Source: Flavobacteriales bacterium (GTDB lineage Bacteria; Bacteroidota; Bacteroidia; NS11-12g; UBA955). From it: a stretch of DNA of 64,000 nt. The stretch covers positions 27,649-91,648 of the forward strand of contig CANMCY010000009.1 of NCBI GenBank assembly GCA_947496375.1, written 5' to 3'. This document shows positions 17,663-27,100 of this stretch, piece after piece. Both the position numbers and the translations under genes were made by a program. Under the pieces are notes generated by a model. It did no database searches, had not been told where the DNA came from, and saw nothing but the letters and a program-made list of their open reading frames with translations. How positions within the stretch are numbered: the first letter of the stretch is position 1; every line of letters begins with the position of its first letter.

Positions 17663-18181
17663 ATGACAGATAAAGCCGGTAAAACATCCAAAGATTCCTA
17701 TACCATCATGAACGAAATCGTGCTACCAAATGATACCAATACCCTTGGAAATCTGATGGGAGGACGTTTGCTACACTGGATGGATATTTGCGCTGCCATA
17801 TCAGCCCAAAAACACAGCAATAATATTGTTGTGACGGCTTCTGTTGACAGTGTTTCCTTTAAGGAAAGTATACGTCTTGGTGATGTGGTTACCCTGCAGG
17901 CATGGGTAACCCGTGCATTTAACACTTCCATGGAGGTTTTTATTGAGGTGTTTGCCCAAAATATTCCCAAAGGCGAAAAGATTAAATGCAATGAGGCATA
18001 CTACACTTTTGTAGCACTGGACAGCAGGAATAAGCCGGCCCCTGTTCCTGCACTTAAACCGGAAAATGAAGAGGAACAAAAGAAATTTGATGGGGCATTA
18101 CGCCGCAGACAGGTTCGCCTGATTCTTGCAGGAAAGATGAAACCGGAAGAAGCGGTCGAATTAAAAAATCTGTTTCTGTAG
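17663..18181 (+). CDS. Acyl-CoA thioesterase (hotdog fold, YciA/ACOT family)
   Basis: A 172-residue single-hotdog enzyme that hydrolyses acyl-CoA to free acid and CoA. The family segment is NTLGNLMGGRLLHWMDICAA, with the catalytic Asp in WMD on the central helix, then VTASVDSVSFKESIRLGDVV. The C-terminal ~40 residues (PALKPENEEEQKKFDGALRRRQVR) are the charged tail common in this family. It stands between a terminator and the next cargo gene and appears monocistronic. Chain-length specificity cannot be read from the sequence. Confidence 0.88.
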   Translation: MTDKAGKTSKDSYTIMNEIVLPNDTNTLGNLMGGRLLHWMDICAAISAQKHSNNIVVTASVDSVSFKESIRLGDVVTLQAWVTRAFNTSMEVFIEVFAQNIPKGEKIKCNEAYYTFVALDSRNKPAPVPALKPENEEEQKKFDGALRRRQVRLILAGKMKPEEAVELKNLFL

Positions 18182-18286
18182 TAATTGAATTGGTAATTGT
18201 GCTGATCTGCGGCACCCGCTGCACAATTTAGGTCATGTTTACATTTTGGGTTCCCGTTCAATTTTGTAGCCCCAATAAAATTGGCT

Positions 18287-20575
18287 ATGAAAAAGAAAAG
18301 GGAAATTCAAAAAATCACATTGTTATTATGTACGGTTTTAATTAACTTCTACTTGAGGTCTCAAGCCGTAGGGCCGGGGAGAATTGAGGGTGGATTTGGT
18401 GTAGACGGCGATCTTGCTGCTGATACCGCATTGCATGGAGCATCTGCTTCCGGCTCAGGCAAACCTTCCGACGACTGGTTTAGGTGCCGCAAAGTGAAAA
18501 ATCCATTGAATGGTGTCGGGATTATTGATACCACAGGTGCCTATTATTATAAATCATTGCTTATAAGTTCGGCTACGGCCCGACAGAACTTAACTTTTAC
18601 GCAACCGATGTCTGTACCCAAGCTCAGCAGAAGCAACGGTTCTATATTGTTGGATGCATTGTATGCCAGGGATCAGGCCGATGTTGACAAAACTTCCATT
18701 ATTGGCCCTGGTGGCGTAAAACTCATTGATGATCCTAGTACCTGGACAATTGGAAGCTCCAGCATGGGCGGTAAAACAGACATACTGGAATTTAGCAGCC
18801 ACATCAGACGCAATGGCAATACAGTATTCGATTCTTTGTTCTTTTACTATGGCGTTGCCGTATATGGAACAACAGGATCTAAAAACATTACTGCAGAACT
18901 CTTTGTGAGGGATGTGAAACTGGATACCATCACCAATAAACTGGTGAATCTGGGTTCTCAGGGTGGGCGTGTGGCCTGGTGGCTTTATCCTAACGGAAAA
19001 GTTGCCGGAATTGGCGATATGTGTGTTATCATGGATTATACCGGAGGCGTGTTTACCCTAAAGCCCCAGGTTTGGCTCAGAAAATCAACCTATGATAGCT
19101 TTAGAAACGGAAGCGGTAGACTCCCCGTGAATTTTTTATTTGGCAATTTTTATGGGCAGGGTAGCCTTCCCGGTAGCTATGGCTATGCTGAATTATTACC
19201 CAAAAACGGAGGTTCTACCTTAGTTGCCCAAGGCACAGCAAACAGTCTATATAACTGCATGAATAATCCGTGGGGGTCTGCATCTGCCGGTGGATATAAT
19301 TGGGATAGTATTTATTCTGTCAATCAGTTTATTGAATTATCCGTTAATTTTACGAAGCTTGGTGTTGATCCGGCATTGTTTGATGGAATAGATCCATGCA
19401 CCACTCCCTACAGAACGCTTATATTCTATAGTCAGTCATCACTTTCACCAACCTCAGCACCCAAAGATTTTGCCGGGCCTTATCCATTCTGGCGTTATCC
19501 GCGGGTTATCAGTAAAATAAAAGGCACAGACACGTTGAATTGTACGCTTCAATCAGGTAGTGTTTATGCTGATTCTGCTTATGGTTTGGCCTGGTATAAA
19601 TGGACAACACCCAATGGGAATATTACAGGATACAATGCCGATAGTACGGTTATAACCTATAACAAACCCGGAAAATATTACCTGGAAACAGCACCATTAA
19701 GAGGGTGTTTTACACAGAAAGACAGCGTAACCGTTCTGGCTGATACTGTTAAACCGGTAGCTTCTGCCGCATATTATGACACATTAAGTACCGGCACAGT
19801 TTATACCATCAGATTATATGGCGGAAATTCCACGCTTAGCGATAGTTTATTGTATAGTCCCATTTTTGGGAATGCCCAGGGCTATGCCTGGTCGTGGTCA
19901 GGACCGGGTGGATTTACCTCGGTTCAACAAAATCCATGGATATCGGAACCGGGAATTTATTCCCTCAAAATGACCAGCATTAGAAATAGTTGCTTTGATA
20001 CCGCATCAACTTTTATCATATTGTTACCGGTGGTTGTAAGCGAGTTCAATTGTAAGACAGAAGGCAACCATGTTTCTCTGCATTGGGAAACTACACAGGA
20101 TCAGAGTTTGAAGGGATATAGCATCCAGAAGGAAAAGAACGGAAGTTTTGAAACCATCGGTTTCCTTCCGGTAATCAGGTCTATGCACACCTCTCAATGT
20201 TATCAATTCACCGATTTTAATCCGTCAGAAGGGTGGAATAGCTACAGAATTGTGATGGAAATGGAGTCTCCCGAGAATAACATATCATTTTATTGCAATT
20301 CTAATTATCACTCATCATCCAGTATCAGCCGTGAGCTTCACTTGCTGGAACATCCGCTGAACGGAACACTGCGTTTTAAGGTTTCAGGCCTTGCGGAGCA
20401 TCAGGATGTGGAAGTAAGCATCAACAGCATGACAGGCGCAGAAATCCGTAAAAAGTTATTCCAAACAAAAAATGGAACCGATTGGATGGAAATCAGCGGA
20501 TTACCACAGGGCATTTATACCCTTTCAGTATATAGTAATGAAACCCGCTGGATTCGAAAAGTAATGGTGAAATAA
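18287..20575 (+). CDS. Large secreted protein with type A T9SS sorting domain
   Basis: About 762 residues; start 18287 gives the signal MKKKREIQKITLLLCTVLINFYLRSQ, and a second in-frame ATG lies two codons upstream at 18281. No enzyme motif is recognised. Residues ~430-590 look like two immunoglobulin/PKD-like domains (YKWTTPNGNITGYN; YAWSWSGPGGFTSVQQNP), and the C-terminal ~80 residues (LEHPLNGTLRFKVSG ... LPQGIYTLSVYSNETRWIRKVMVK) are a type A T9SS CTD, although the usual NP motif is replaced by HPLNG. It should be secreted via PorV/PorU. Predicted as a surface or adhesin-like protein; the role is unknown. Confidence 0.75.
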   Translation: MKKKREIQKITLLLCTVLINFYLRSQAVGPGRIEGGFGVDGDLAADTALHGASASGSGKPSDDWFRCRKVKNPLNGVGIIDTTGAYYYKSLLISSATARQNLTFTQPMSVPKLSRSNGSILLDALYARDQADVDKTSIIGPGGVKLIDDPSTWTIGSSSMGGKTDILEFSSHIRRNGNTVFDSLFFYYGVAVYGTTGSKNITAELFVRDVKLDTITNKLVNLGSQGGRVAWWLYPNGKVAGIGDMCVIMDYTGGVFTLKPQVWLRKSTYDSFRNGSGRLPVNFLFGNFYGQGSLPGSYGYAELLPKNGGSTLVAQGTANSLYNCMNNPWGSASAGGYNWDSIYSVNQFIELSVNFTKLGVDPALFDGIDPCTTPYRTLIFYSQSSLSPTSAPKDFAGPYPFWRYPRVISKIKGTDTLNCTLQSGSVYADSAYGLAWYKWTTPNGNITGYNADSTVITYNKPGKYYLETAPLRGCFTQKDSVTVLADTVKPVASAAYYDTLSTGTVYTIRLYGGNSTLSDSLLYSPIFGNAQGYAWSWSGPGGFTSVQQNPWISEPGIYSLKMTSIRNSCFDTASTFIILLPVVVSEFNCKTEGNHVSLHWETTQDQSLKGYSIQKEKNGSFETIGFLPVIRSMHTSQCYQFTDFNPSEGWNSYRIVMEMESPENNISFYCNSNYHSSSSISRELHLLEHPLNGTLRFKVSGLAEHQDVEVSINSMTGAEIRKKLFQTKNGTDWMEISGLPQGIYTLSVYSNETRWIRKVMVK

Positions 20576-20579
20576 TGGT

Positions 20580-21542
20580 TTATTTCATCAATCCTATTTC
20601 ACGCAAACGCTCATGTAAAAATTCAATGGCGGTGCAATCATCATATTTTTTGGGGTTTTCCTCACTGATGCAGCTATCAAGGCAAGCCAAAGATACCTCA
20701 GGCCTGGGGTGCATGAAGAAGGGAATTGAGTAGCGGGGCAGGTGCCATTGTTCCCTTGGTGGGTTAACTACCCTGTGTGTGGTGCTTCTTAAACGATCAT
20801 TTGTGAGTCTTTGCAGCATGTCACCCACATTTACGATGATGTGATCATGTACTTCGGTAACACCCACGTATACGCCCTGTCTGCTCAAAACTTCCAGTCC
20901 ATCTGCACTGGCACCGACCAGTAGGGTAATGAGATTGATATCTTCATGTTCGCCGGCCCTGATAGAACCATTGGGTTCTGCATTTATAGGGGGATAATGG
21001 ATAGGTCGCAGAATGCTGTTCCCATTGTGAACTTTATCGTCAAAGTAGTGTTCTGGTTGATTGAGAAACAGCGCAATCGCTCTGAGCATTTGGATACCGG
21101 TTCCTTCCAGAGCACGGTATATATCCTTACCAATTGAATTAAAGGCAGGAATCTCGTCAACATACTTATTGGCAGGGTAATAGTCCTTAAGGGCATCACC
21201 ATCCTCAACCCATTGGCCAAAATGCCAAAATTCTTTTAAATCACCTGCATTTGAGTTTTTTGCATGTTCCTTACCAAAACCGGTAAAACCACGCTGCCCG
21301 CCTCCGTCAGAGTCATCATATTTTAATTTGCTTTCTATGGGCAGTTCAAAAAATGCCTGCACTTGTTTGTATAGCTCAGTGAGTAAGCCATTGTCCACAC
21401 CATGATTTCGTATGGCAACAAAACCGATGTCTTCATAGGCCTTACCAAGGTCCTGGACAAATTGCATTTTTTTTGTTTCATCGCCGCTCGTGAAATCGGC
21501 CAAATCCAGCTTGGGGATTGCGGTTAAGTATTGTGTTTTCAA
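20580..21542 (-). CDS. Isopenicillin N synthase-like 2-oxoglutarate/Fe(II) oxygenase
   Basis: A 320-residue cytosolic non-haem iron oxygenase. The Fe-binding facial triad is His and Asp in GEHEDINLITLLVG and the distal His in RSTTHRVVNPP, with the 2OG-binding R-x-S in PRYSIPFFMHP. The N-terminus IPKLDLADF and GFVAIRNHGVD are typical of the family. The substrate is unknown; antibiotic synthesis is not implied, as such genes are widespread. Translation must begin at TTG 21542, since TAA lies two codons upstream and the first internal ATG would cut off the conserved start. It lies 12 bases after the lipoprotein/Pmp3 gene, probably in one transcript. Confidence 0.85.
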   Translation of the reverse strand: MKTQYLTAIPKLDLADFTSGDETKKMQFVQDLGKAYEDIGFVAIRNHGVDNGLLTELYKQVQAFFELPIESKLKYDDSDGGGQRGFTGFGKEHAKNSNAGDLKEFWHFGQWVEDGDALKDYYPANKYVDEIPAFNSIGKDIYRALEGTGIQMLRAIALFLNQPEHYFDDKVHNGNSILRPIHYPPINAEPNGSIRAGEHEDINLITLLVGASADGLEVLSRQGVYVGVTEVHDHIIVNVGDMLQRLTNDRLRSTTHRVVNPPREQWHLPRYSIPFFMHPRPEVSLACLDSCISEENPKKYDDCTAIEFLHERLREIGLMK

Positions 21543-21554
21543 GGTTTAAGAGGT

Positions 21555-22139
21555 TTAAATGTCAATTTGGAAAAGGGTTAGTAGCGCAATAACAATGCTC
21601 AGCAGACCGAGCAGGCCATACCTAAATCCACCAAAAATGGTGGTGGTAAGAAGAAAACAAAAAAAACAAACCCAGAATAAGGTATCTGTCTGTCTTTTAA
21701 TTAAATAATAGGCAAGAGGCGGTAATACAAAGCACAGTAACAGGTATATAAACCAGCGAATACTGCCTTCCTCCGGATTGTCTTTATTATTTTTATGTAT
21801 CGATGCCGGTTTGTTTATTTTACGGATTGTAGTTAAAAATCTGTGGTTAGTTTTTCCGGTGTTGTTGGGCCTCACCATCTTAATTCCGGATTTTGATGCC
21901 GTTTCCTTCATGGTTTCAATCACAAAACAAGGTGAGTCAACTTCAGTTGAGATAAGGGTACCTGCCTTATCAGACCTCAAACTTGCTGTTTCAATGGGGG
22001 AGGGTTTGTGTTTTTTTGGGATCGTAGTTGTTGAGGAATAAAAACCTGCACCACCTAATCCCCGCTCGGTATACTTTACAGAATGGCAGGATGATGCCAC
22101 AATTGCTATAGTCAGAAAAAACAGCGATTTGGAAACCAT
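21555..22139 (-). CDS. Lipoprotein with C-terminal YqaE/Pmp3-like membrane domain
   Basis: A 194-residue protein with N-terminal signal and lipobox (IVASSC, Cys18), then about 110 polar residues without a known domain, then two hydrophobic segments (LLLCFVLPPLAYYLIKR; LFWVCFFCFLLTTTIFGG) resembling the Pmp3/YqaE proteolipid family with its central LPPLAYYL motif, and a third hydrophobic stretch at the end. A lipoprotein signal joined to membrane helices is odd, but Pmp3-like genes with lipoprotein starts recur in Bacteroidota. Pmp3 proteins affect membrane potential in yeast; the bacterial role is unclear. It precedes the 2OG oxygenase. Confidence 0.65.
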   Translation of the reverse strand: MVSKSLFFLTIAIVASSCHSVKYTERGLGGAGFYSSTTTIPKKHKPSPIETASLRSDKAGTLISTEVDSPCFVIETMKETASKSGIKMVRPNNTGKTNHRFLTTIRKINKPASIHKNNKDNPEEGSIRWFIYLLLCFVLPPLAYYLIKRQTDTLFWVCFFCFLLTTTIFGGFRYGLLGLLSIVIALLTLFQIDI

Positions 22140-22152
22140 TTGGGTCTTTTTG

Positions 22153-22160
22153 CAAACCTA
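22153..22160 (-). promoter_or_regulatory. -7 promoter element of lipoprotein/oxygenase unit
   Basis: On the minus strand TAGGTTTG is an exact match ending 13 bases before ATG 22139. No -33 TTG at ideal spacing. Confidence 0.5.
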
Positions 22161-22210
22161 ACAAAAAAGTTCCTTATTCTAAACGACCAATGTTGTCAGT
22201 TAACAAATTT

Positions 22211-22444
22211 TTAAACAGCTTCGGTATGGCTGTCATGGGAATGCTCAATAATGATAGCCACGGATGTGGGGTGCGGCTCTTCATGAATGGTGTTCAAAAG
22301 CTGTTTAGACTGCAATACACGATGATAGAAATTACGCAATTCAGCGTCAGCGGCCATGGCTTTTTCAACCTGCAAACGCTCCTCCGCATTCAGTTCTCCG
22401 TAGGCCAGTAAAAGTAATTGTTCTTCAGTAGTTTTTTGTGTCAT
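22211..22444 (-). CDS. Small anti-sigma-like protein partner of the ECF sigma factor
   Basis: A 77-residue protein directly downstream of the ECF sigma gene on the same strand (40-base gap). The segment EEQLLLLAYGELNAEERLQVEKAMAAD-like resembles the N-terminal helix bundle of anti-sigma factors (YGELNAEER, then helix to LLNTIHEE). It has no zinc HxxxCxxC motif and no membrane helix, and ends in a His-rich EHSHDSHTEAV. ATG 22444 (MTQKTTEEQ) is preferred over an upstream TTG-type extension to 22477. Likely a cytosolic regulator of the sigma factor; this is inference from position and shape. Confidence 0.6.
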   Translation of the reverse strand: MTQKTTEEQLLLLAYGELNAEERLQVEKAMAADAELRNFYHRVLQSKQLLNTIHEEPHPTSVAIIIEHSHDSHTEAV

Positions 22445-22484
22445 AGGCTTGGTTAGTGCCTTTAAAACGCAAAACATTGAACAA

Positions 22485-23069
22485 TTATTTTATTTCTATC
22501 ACAATTTTTTGCATCATTTTTCTCAGGTTGATGAGGGCATAGTGCATTCTTCCAATGCAGGTATTGATGTTGTGGCCTGTTAACTCCGCAATTTCCTTGA
22601 AACTCAGATCGGCATAATGCCTCAGCACCAGTACCTCTTTCTGTTCTGCGGGTAATTGATTAATAAATTTATACAATGTTGCATGCTCCTCTTTTTCGAT
22701 CACAATTTGTTCCCTACTGTCTTCTTTGAGATTCAGGTATGAGAAAATGTCATTCCCCTCACTGTCAGTTACAATGCCGGGCATGCGACCTTTGAGGCGA
22801 ATGCTGTCAATAGATAGGTTTCTTGCTATCCGCAGCGCCCAGGGTAAAAATTTATCTTCGTGTTTGTATTTGCCTGTTCTCAAACAATGAATGATTTTGA
22901 TGAATGTTTCCTGAAAGATGTCTTCTGCCAGGTAACGGTCATTTACGAGAAGGTAAATGCTGGTAAAAATGCGTGACTTGTGCCTTTTGATGAGCGTCTC
23001 TAACGCTGATTCATTGCCTTCAAGATAAACTTTTAACAATGCACCGTCTGAAATAATGGGTTTTTGCAT
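22485..23069 (-). CDS. ECF-family RNA polymerase sigma factor
   Basis: A 194-residue sigma-70 family protein. Region 2 is at about residues 20-90 (YLLVNDRYLAEDIFQETFIKI; FLPWALRIARNLSIDSIR), and region 4 at about 130-190 (QLPAEQKEVLVLRHYADLSFKEIAELTG). A short acidic linker joins them. There is an unusually good Shine-Dalgarno sequence, AGGAGG (23075-23080), 5 bases before ATG 23069, which most genes here lack. It pairs with the small anti-sigma-like gene downstream. Target genes are unknown. Confidence 0.92.
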   Translation of the reverse strand: MQKPIISDGALLKVYLEGNESALETLIKRHKSRIFTSIYLLVNDRYLAEDIFQETFIKIIHCLRTGKYKHEDKFLPWALRIARNLSIDSIRLKGRMPGIVTDSEGNDIFSYLNLKEDSREQIVIEKEEHATLYKFINQLPAEQKEVLVLRHYADLSFKEIAELTGHNINTCIGRMHYALINLRKMMQKIVIEIK

Positions 23070-23187
23070 GGCTTCCTCCTTTTTTGTTTGATGTTAGACT
23101 TAATAAACGATTTAAAGGAGTATGGCTGCTATTCGATAGGCGGTGTTTTTTCGTGAGGTTATAAAATGCAATCTCGGATAAAAAAAT

Positions 23188-23232
23188 GACAAAAACAAAT
23201 TTTTTGCAAAAAAAATTATTTATTTTTTTGTC
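23188..23232 (-). terminator. AT-rich stem-loop at the end of fmt
   Basis: GACAAAAA (23188-23195) pairs with TTTTTGTC (23225-23232), with further A/T pairing inside and a T7 run beyond on the minus strand. It includes the fmt stop codon. The stem is AT-rich, so efficiency is uncertain. Confidence 0.4.
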
Positions 23233-24127
23233 CGTTAATGAAATCAGCGGCAGACATGGTCGATTTTCCAGCCGGCTGGACTTTCAATAATTCCAGCAAA
23301 CCATCACTGCATTGGTAGAAAATATGACGCTGCCTGATGAAGAAGGGTTCTTCTACACTTACACTATCTTCGATATCTGCAGGTTTGCACTCATATACTT
23401 TTAACGGACCTGCTGCTGTTTCAATCCAGGCGGCAGGATAGGGGCTTAATCCACGTACCTTATTGTGGTTGAATGTCACGCTGTCTGCATTGGACAGTTT
23501 GCAGAATTCGCGGAATATTTTGGGTGCTGTTTTTTCATTACCTGTTAAAATTTGGGGTTGAAGCTTTACCGGCCCCGACTCAATCATATCAACCGTTCGG
23601 ATTACCAAATCTGCTCCGGCAACCATCAGTTTGTCATGCAAAGAACCCGCATTGTCACTTTCTGCAATTTCAACGGGTACCCGCAATAAAATATCGCCGG
23701 TATCAATTTCATGTTTCAGAAAAAAGGTGGTAACACCGGTTTTTGATTCGCCCTGAATGATAGCATGATTGATAGGAGCAGCACCGCGGTATTCAGGCAG
23801 CAAAGAGGCATGCAGATTAAAAGTGCCGAGCTTGGGAAGACTCCAGATAATTTCCGGAAGCATCCGAAATGCAATCACAATACCCAGATCTGCATCCAAA
23901 AGTCGCATTTGGGTCACAAATTCATCTGCTTTTAATTTTTCCGGTTGTAAAACCGGCAGACCTAAAGCGCGTGCAGTTTTTTTAACTTCGCTTTCCTGTA
24001 TATGCTTGCCACGGCCTGCTGGCTTGTCAGGTGCAGTAACTACAGCTACAATATTTTTACCTTTTTCCATTAGCTTTTGTAATGAAAATGCTGCAAAGGC
24101 CGGTGTGCCGAAGAAAACGATACGCAT
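23216..24127 (-). CDS. fmt: Methionyl-tRNA formyltransferase
   Basis: A 303-residue enzyme that formylates Met on initiator tRNA using 10-formyl-tetrahydrofolate. The start MRIVFFGTPAFAAFSLQ is canonical; the frame is open back to 24439, but that extension has no homology character. The catalytic region is FNLHASLLPEYRGAAPINHAI (Asn and His) and HEIDTGDIL (Asp); the tRNA-binding loop PAGRGKHIQESEVK is present. The C-terminal domain (GLSPYPAAWI ... GKSTMSAADFINGQ) completes the fold. It is divergent from the large T9SS protein, 60 bases apart. Confidence 0.95.
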   Translation of the reverse strand: MRIVFFGTPAFAAFSLQKLMEKGKNIVAVVTAPDKPAGRGKHIQESEVKKTARALGLPVLQPEKLKADEFVTQMRLLDADLGIVIAFRMLPEIIWSLPKLGTFNLHASLLPEYRGAAPINHAIIQGESKTGVTTFFLKHEIDTGDILLRVPVEIAESDNAGSLHDKLMVAGADLVIRTVDMIESGPVKLQPQILTGNEKTAPKIFREFCKLSNADSVTFNHNKVRGLSPYPAAWIETAAGPLKVYECKPADIEDSVSVEEPFFIRQRHIFYQCSDGLLELLKVQPAGKSTMSAADFINGQKNK

Positions 24128-24141
24128 CAATATTACGTCTC

Positions 24142-24149
24142 TATATTTG
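24142..24149 (+). promoter_or_regulatory. -7 promoter element of the SBBP/CTD protein
   Basis: TATATTTG is an exact match 38 bases before ATG 24188. It rules against the open-frame start at 24149, which lies inside the box. Confidence 0.55.
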
Positions 24150-24187
24150 TGACGCTGCTGCAAAAGTCCGAAATTTGTAACAAACAC

Positions 24188-27100
24188 ATGGGGTTTGGCA
24201 GAAAAATATTTGTTTTTATAGTGGCATTCTGCATTGGATGGATTGCCATACCCCTGAAAGGCCAGCTTAAGTTTGTTGAAAACAAGGGGCAGTGGCCTTC
24301 GGATTATTATTTTAAAGCATCTCTCAGCAATGCAGATGTTTGGATTTCTGAATCGGGTATATGGATTAATAACTGGGATCCAGCTGCAACAGAGAAGATG
24401 CATGCGCGCAGTTCCGATGTTACTGAGGTTGATGGTCATATTCTGTTGTTAAAATTTAAAAATGGCAGTTTTCGAAAATCATCAGGAAGAGGATTGCCTT
24501 TCCCCGAAAAGTACCATTACCATTATGGGAATAAAAGCAAGCAGTCTTCACCGGCGCGGGCTTATCCGTCTGTTTTTGTTAAAGACTTGTATCCGGGCGT
24601 GGATCTTGAAATTCTAGAGTTTCAGGGCCGTCTTAAATACAATATCATTTGCAGTGACTCACGTGTTATCAGTCAGATTCGATGGAAATACGAAAGCGCT
24701 GACGAAATGAAAGTATTATCCGATAAACTGGAAATTAAGACCGCTTTAGGGGTGTTTGCAGAACAGTTGCCTAGGGTATTCAACATTAATCGAGAAGGAG
24801 AGAAAGATTTACAGGCATTTTACCTCGAAGATGAGGGATATATTGGCGTAGATGTGAAAACGGATCCTGTTCGGCGCAGAAAATCAAAGACTGTGATAGA
24901 TCCGGTGTTGGTTTTCAGTACTTTCAGCGGATCGCGGGCCGACAATTTCGGTTGTTCAGGAACGTATGATGATGAAGGGAATGCGTATGCCGGTGGAACC
25001 GTTTTTAACGCCGGTTTGCCCACCACTCCCGGTGCCTATCAGGTGCGTTTCGGCGGCGGACAAAGCGAGAGTCTGGGTTATGGCGGTGCCCGCGATGCTG
25101 CCATCCTCAAGTTTTCTCCCAACGGAAATTCCTTGTTATACTGCACTTATTTGGGTGGCGAGAATAATGAACAACCTCACAGTATGGTGGTGGATCGATT
25201 TGGTAATCTGTTTGTCATGGGAAGCACCAAAAGTCGCTCATTTCCCGTTACATCGGGTGCGTTTCAGGCAACCCACCGCGGTGATTACGATTTTTTCGTG
25301 TCAAAAATCAGCAGTGATGGCAGTCAGCTGCTTGCCTCTTCATTCCTTGGCGGTACCGGCTTGGATGCCGTTGGTGCAAACCGCGCGGTCGATCCCATTG
25401 ATGATTACCCGCTGTTATATAACTACGCCGACGAATTTCGAGGAGAGATAATTACGGATGATACGAGTGTATATGTGGCCGGATTTACATACAGTATCGA
25501 TTTTCCGCGATCTTCCAATAGCGCCTGGTTTGGTGGAAAGGAAGATGCCGTTTTGTTTTCCATGAGCAGTAACCTGAATCAGTTAAAATGGTCACAACTG
25601 GCAGGCAGCAGCGGTTACGATGCTTTTTACGGGGTTGCTTTGGGTAAACACGGCGATCTGTACGCCTCCGGAGGCAGTAGCAGTCAGGATTTGCCCACAA
25701 AATTTCCGGGAATATTTAAAAGGAATTATCAGGGGGGGATTGCCGATGGCATTGCTTTTAGGTTTAGTAAATACAGCGGAAAGGCCCTGGCCGCCACCCA
25801 TATTGGCACTGCATTATATGAACAGGCATATTTTGCACAGACCGATAATTCGGGAAATCCCTATTTTTTTGGTCAAACAGAGGGTGTTTTCCCTATTGTC
25901 AATGCCAAATATAACCAGCCCGCAAAAGGTCAGTTTATTGTGAGGTATGATACAGGTCTCAACGCCCTTACACTAAGCAGTACTTTCGGAGCTAACAGCA
26001 ATCAGCCCAATATTAGCCCTTCGGCATTTCTTGTGGACCGTTGCGAAAGAATATTTGTTTCCGGCTGGGGTGGATCTACCAATGATTACCTGACGGATAA
26101 CCGAACCGGTTCTCCAAAAATTCATAGAAATACAGGAAATACCCAAAATCTTCCGGTCTCCTCAGACGCTGCGCAAAAAGTAACTGATGGCAGCGATTTT
26201 TATGTTGCAGTTTTTAGCAAGAATATGAATGGATTGGCCTATGCCACGTATTTTGGTGGAATTTCATCCGCAGGAAAAGATGCGGAAGAGCATGTGGATG
26301 GAGGCACCAGCCGCTTCGACAAGAAAGGTATAATTTATCAGTCTGTATGTGCAGGTTGCGGTAGAAATGGTCTGTTTCCCACTACACCGGGTGCCTACAG
26401 CCGAAGCATGAATAGCAATAATTGCAATAATGCCATATTTAAAATTGATTTTGAAAATCTGAATAAAAAACCGGCCATGAAGGATACCTTTATTCAGGTA
26501 ATAGCTACACAGCCCATTCAATTCAGCATGAAAGCCACCGATCCCGACCCGTTTGATACCCTTATGCTAAGGGCTTTCAGGATAAACAACGGGGGAATGA
26601 AAGGAAATGATACGGCTGAAATCATCATCACACCGGGTATAGGTTCTGCTCAGATTTCTGTTAAATGGAATACTACGTGCAATAGTTATTCATCGGACAC
26701 TGTTTTTTATCGGGTTATGGTGTTTGACAGAGGATGCCCGAAAGCTGATACGTCATGGGCCAATATTAGAATACTGGTTACTCCACCTCCTAAAGTAATA
26801 CCACCGGATGCTGTTTGCGTAAGTCTGGACAGAACGACCGGAAAAATTAAAGTTTCTTGGAAAGAATCAGTGCAGCCCGCTGCATTTTTTAAATACCTGT
26901 TGCTGGAAAGAACCAATCCGAATAATTCGGTTGTGGTTTTGGATACCATCAGAAATTACAGCGCCGGCGAATACACCGATGTTTCTGCCGTTGATCCTGC
27001 CAATAACAATTATTGCTACAAACTCAAAGGATATAATATCTGCAATGAGCTGGTGGAAAGTACTTACCCATTCTGTACAGTTTCTGAACTTAACTTTCCG

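Noticed and set aside
20580..21542. Isopenicillin N synthase and hence beta-lactam biosynthesis
   Set aside because: Only the oxygenase superfamily motifs are present; no peptide synthetase or other pathway genes are nearby.
24128..24439. N-terminal extension of fmt to 24439
   Set aside because: The extension overlaps the divergent promoter and gene, and canonical Fmt starts at MRIVFFGTPAFA.
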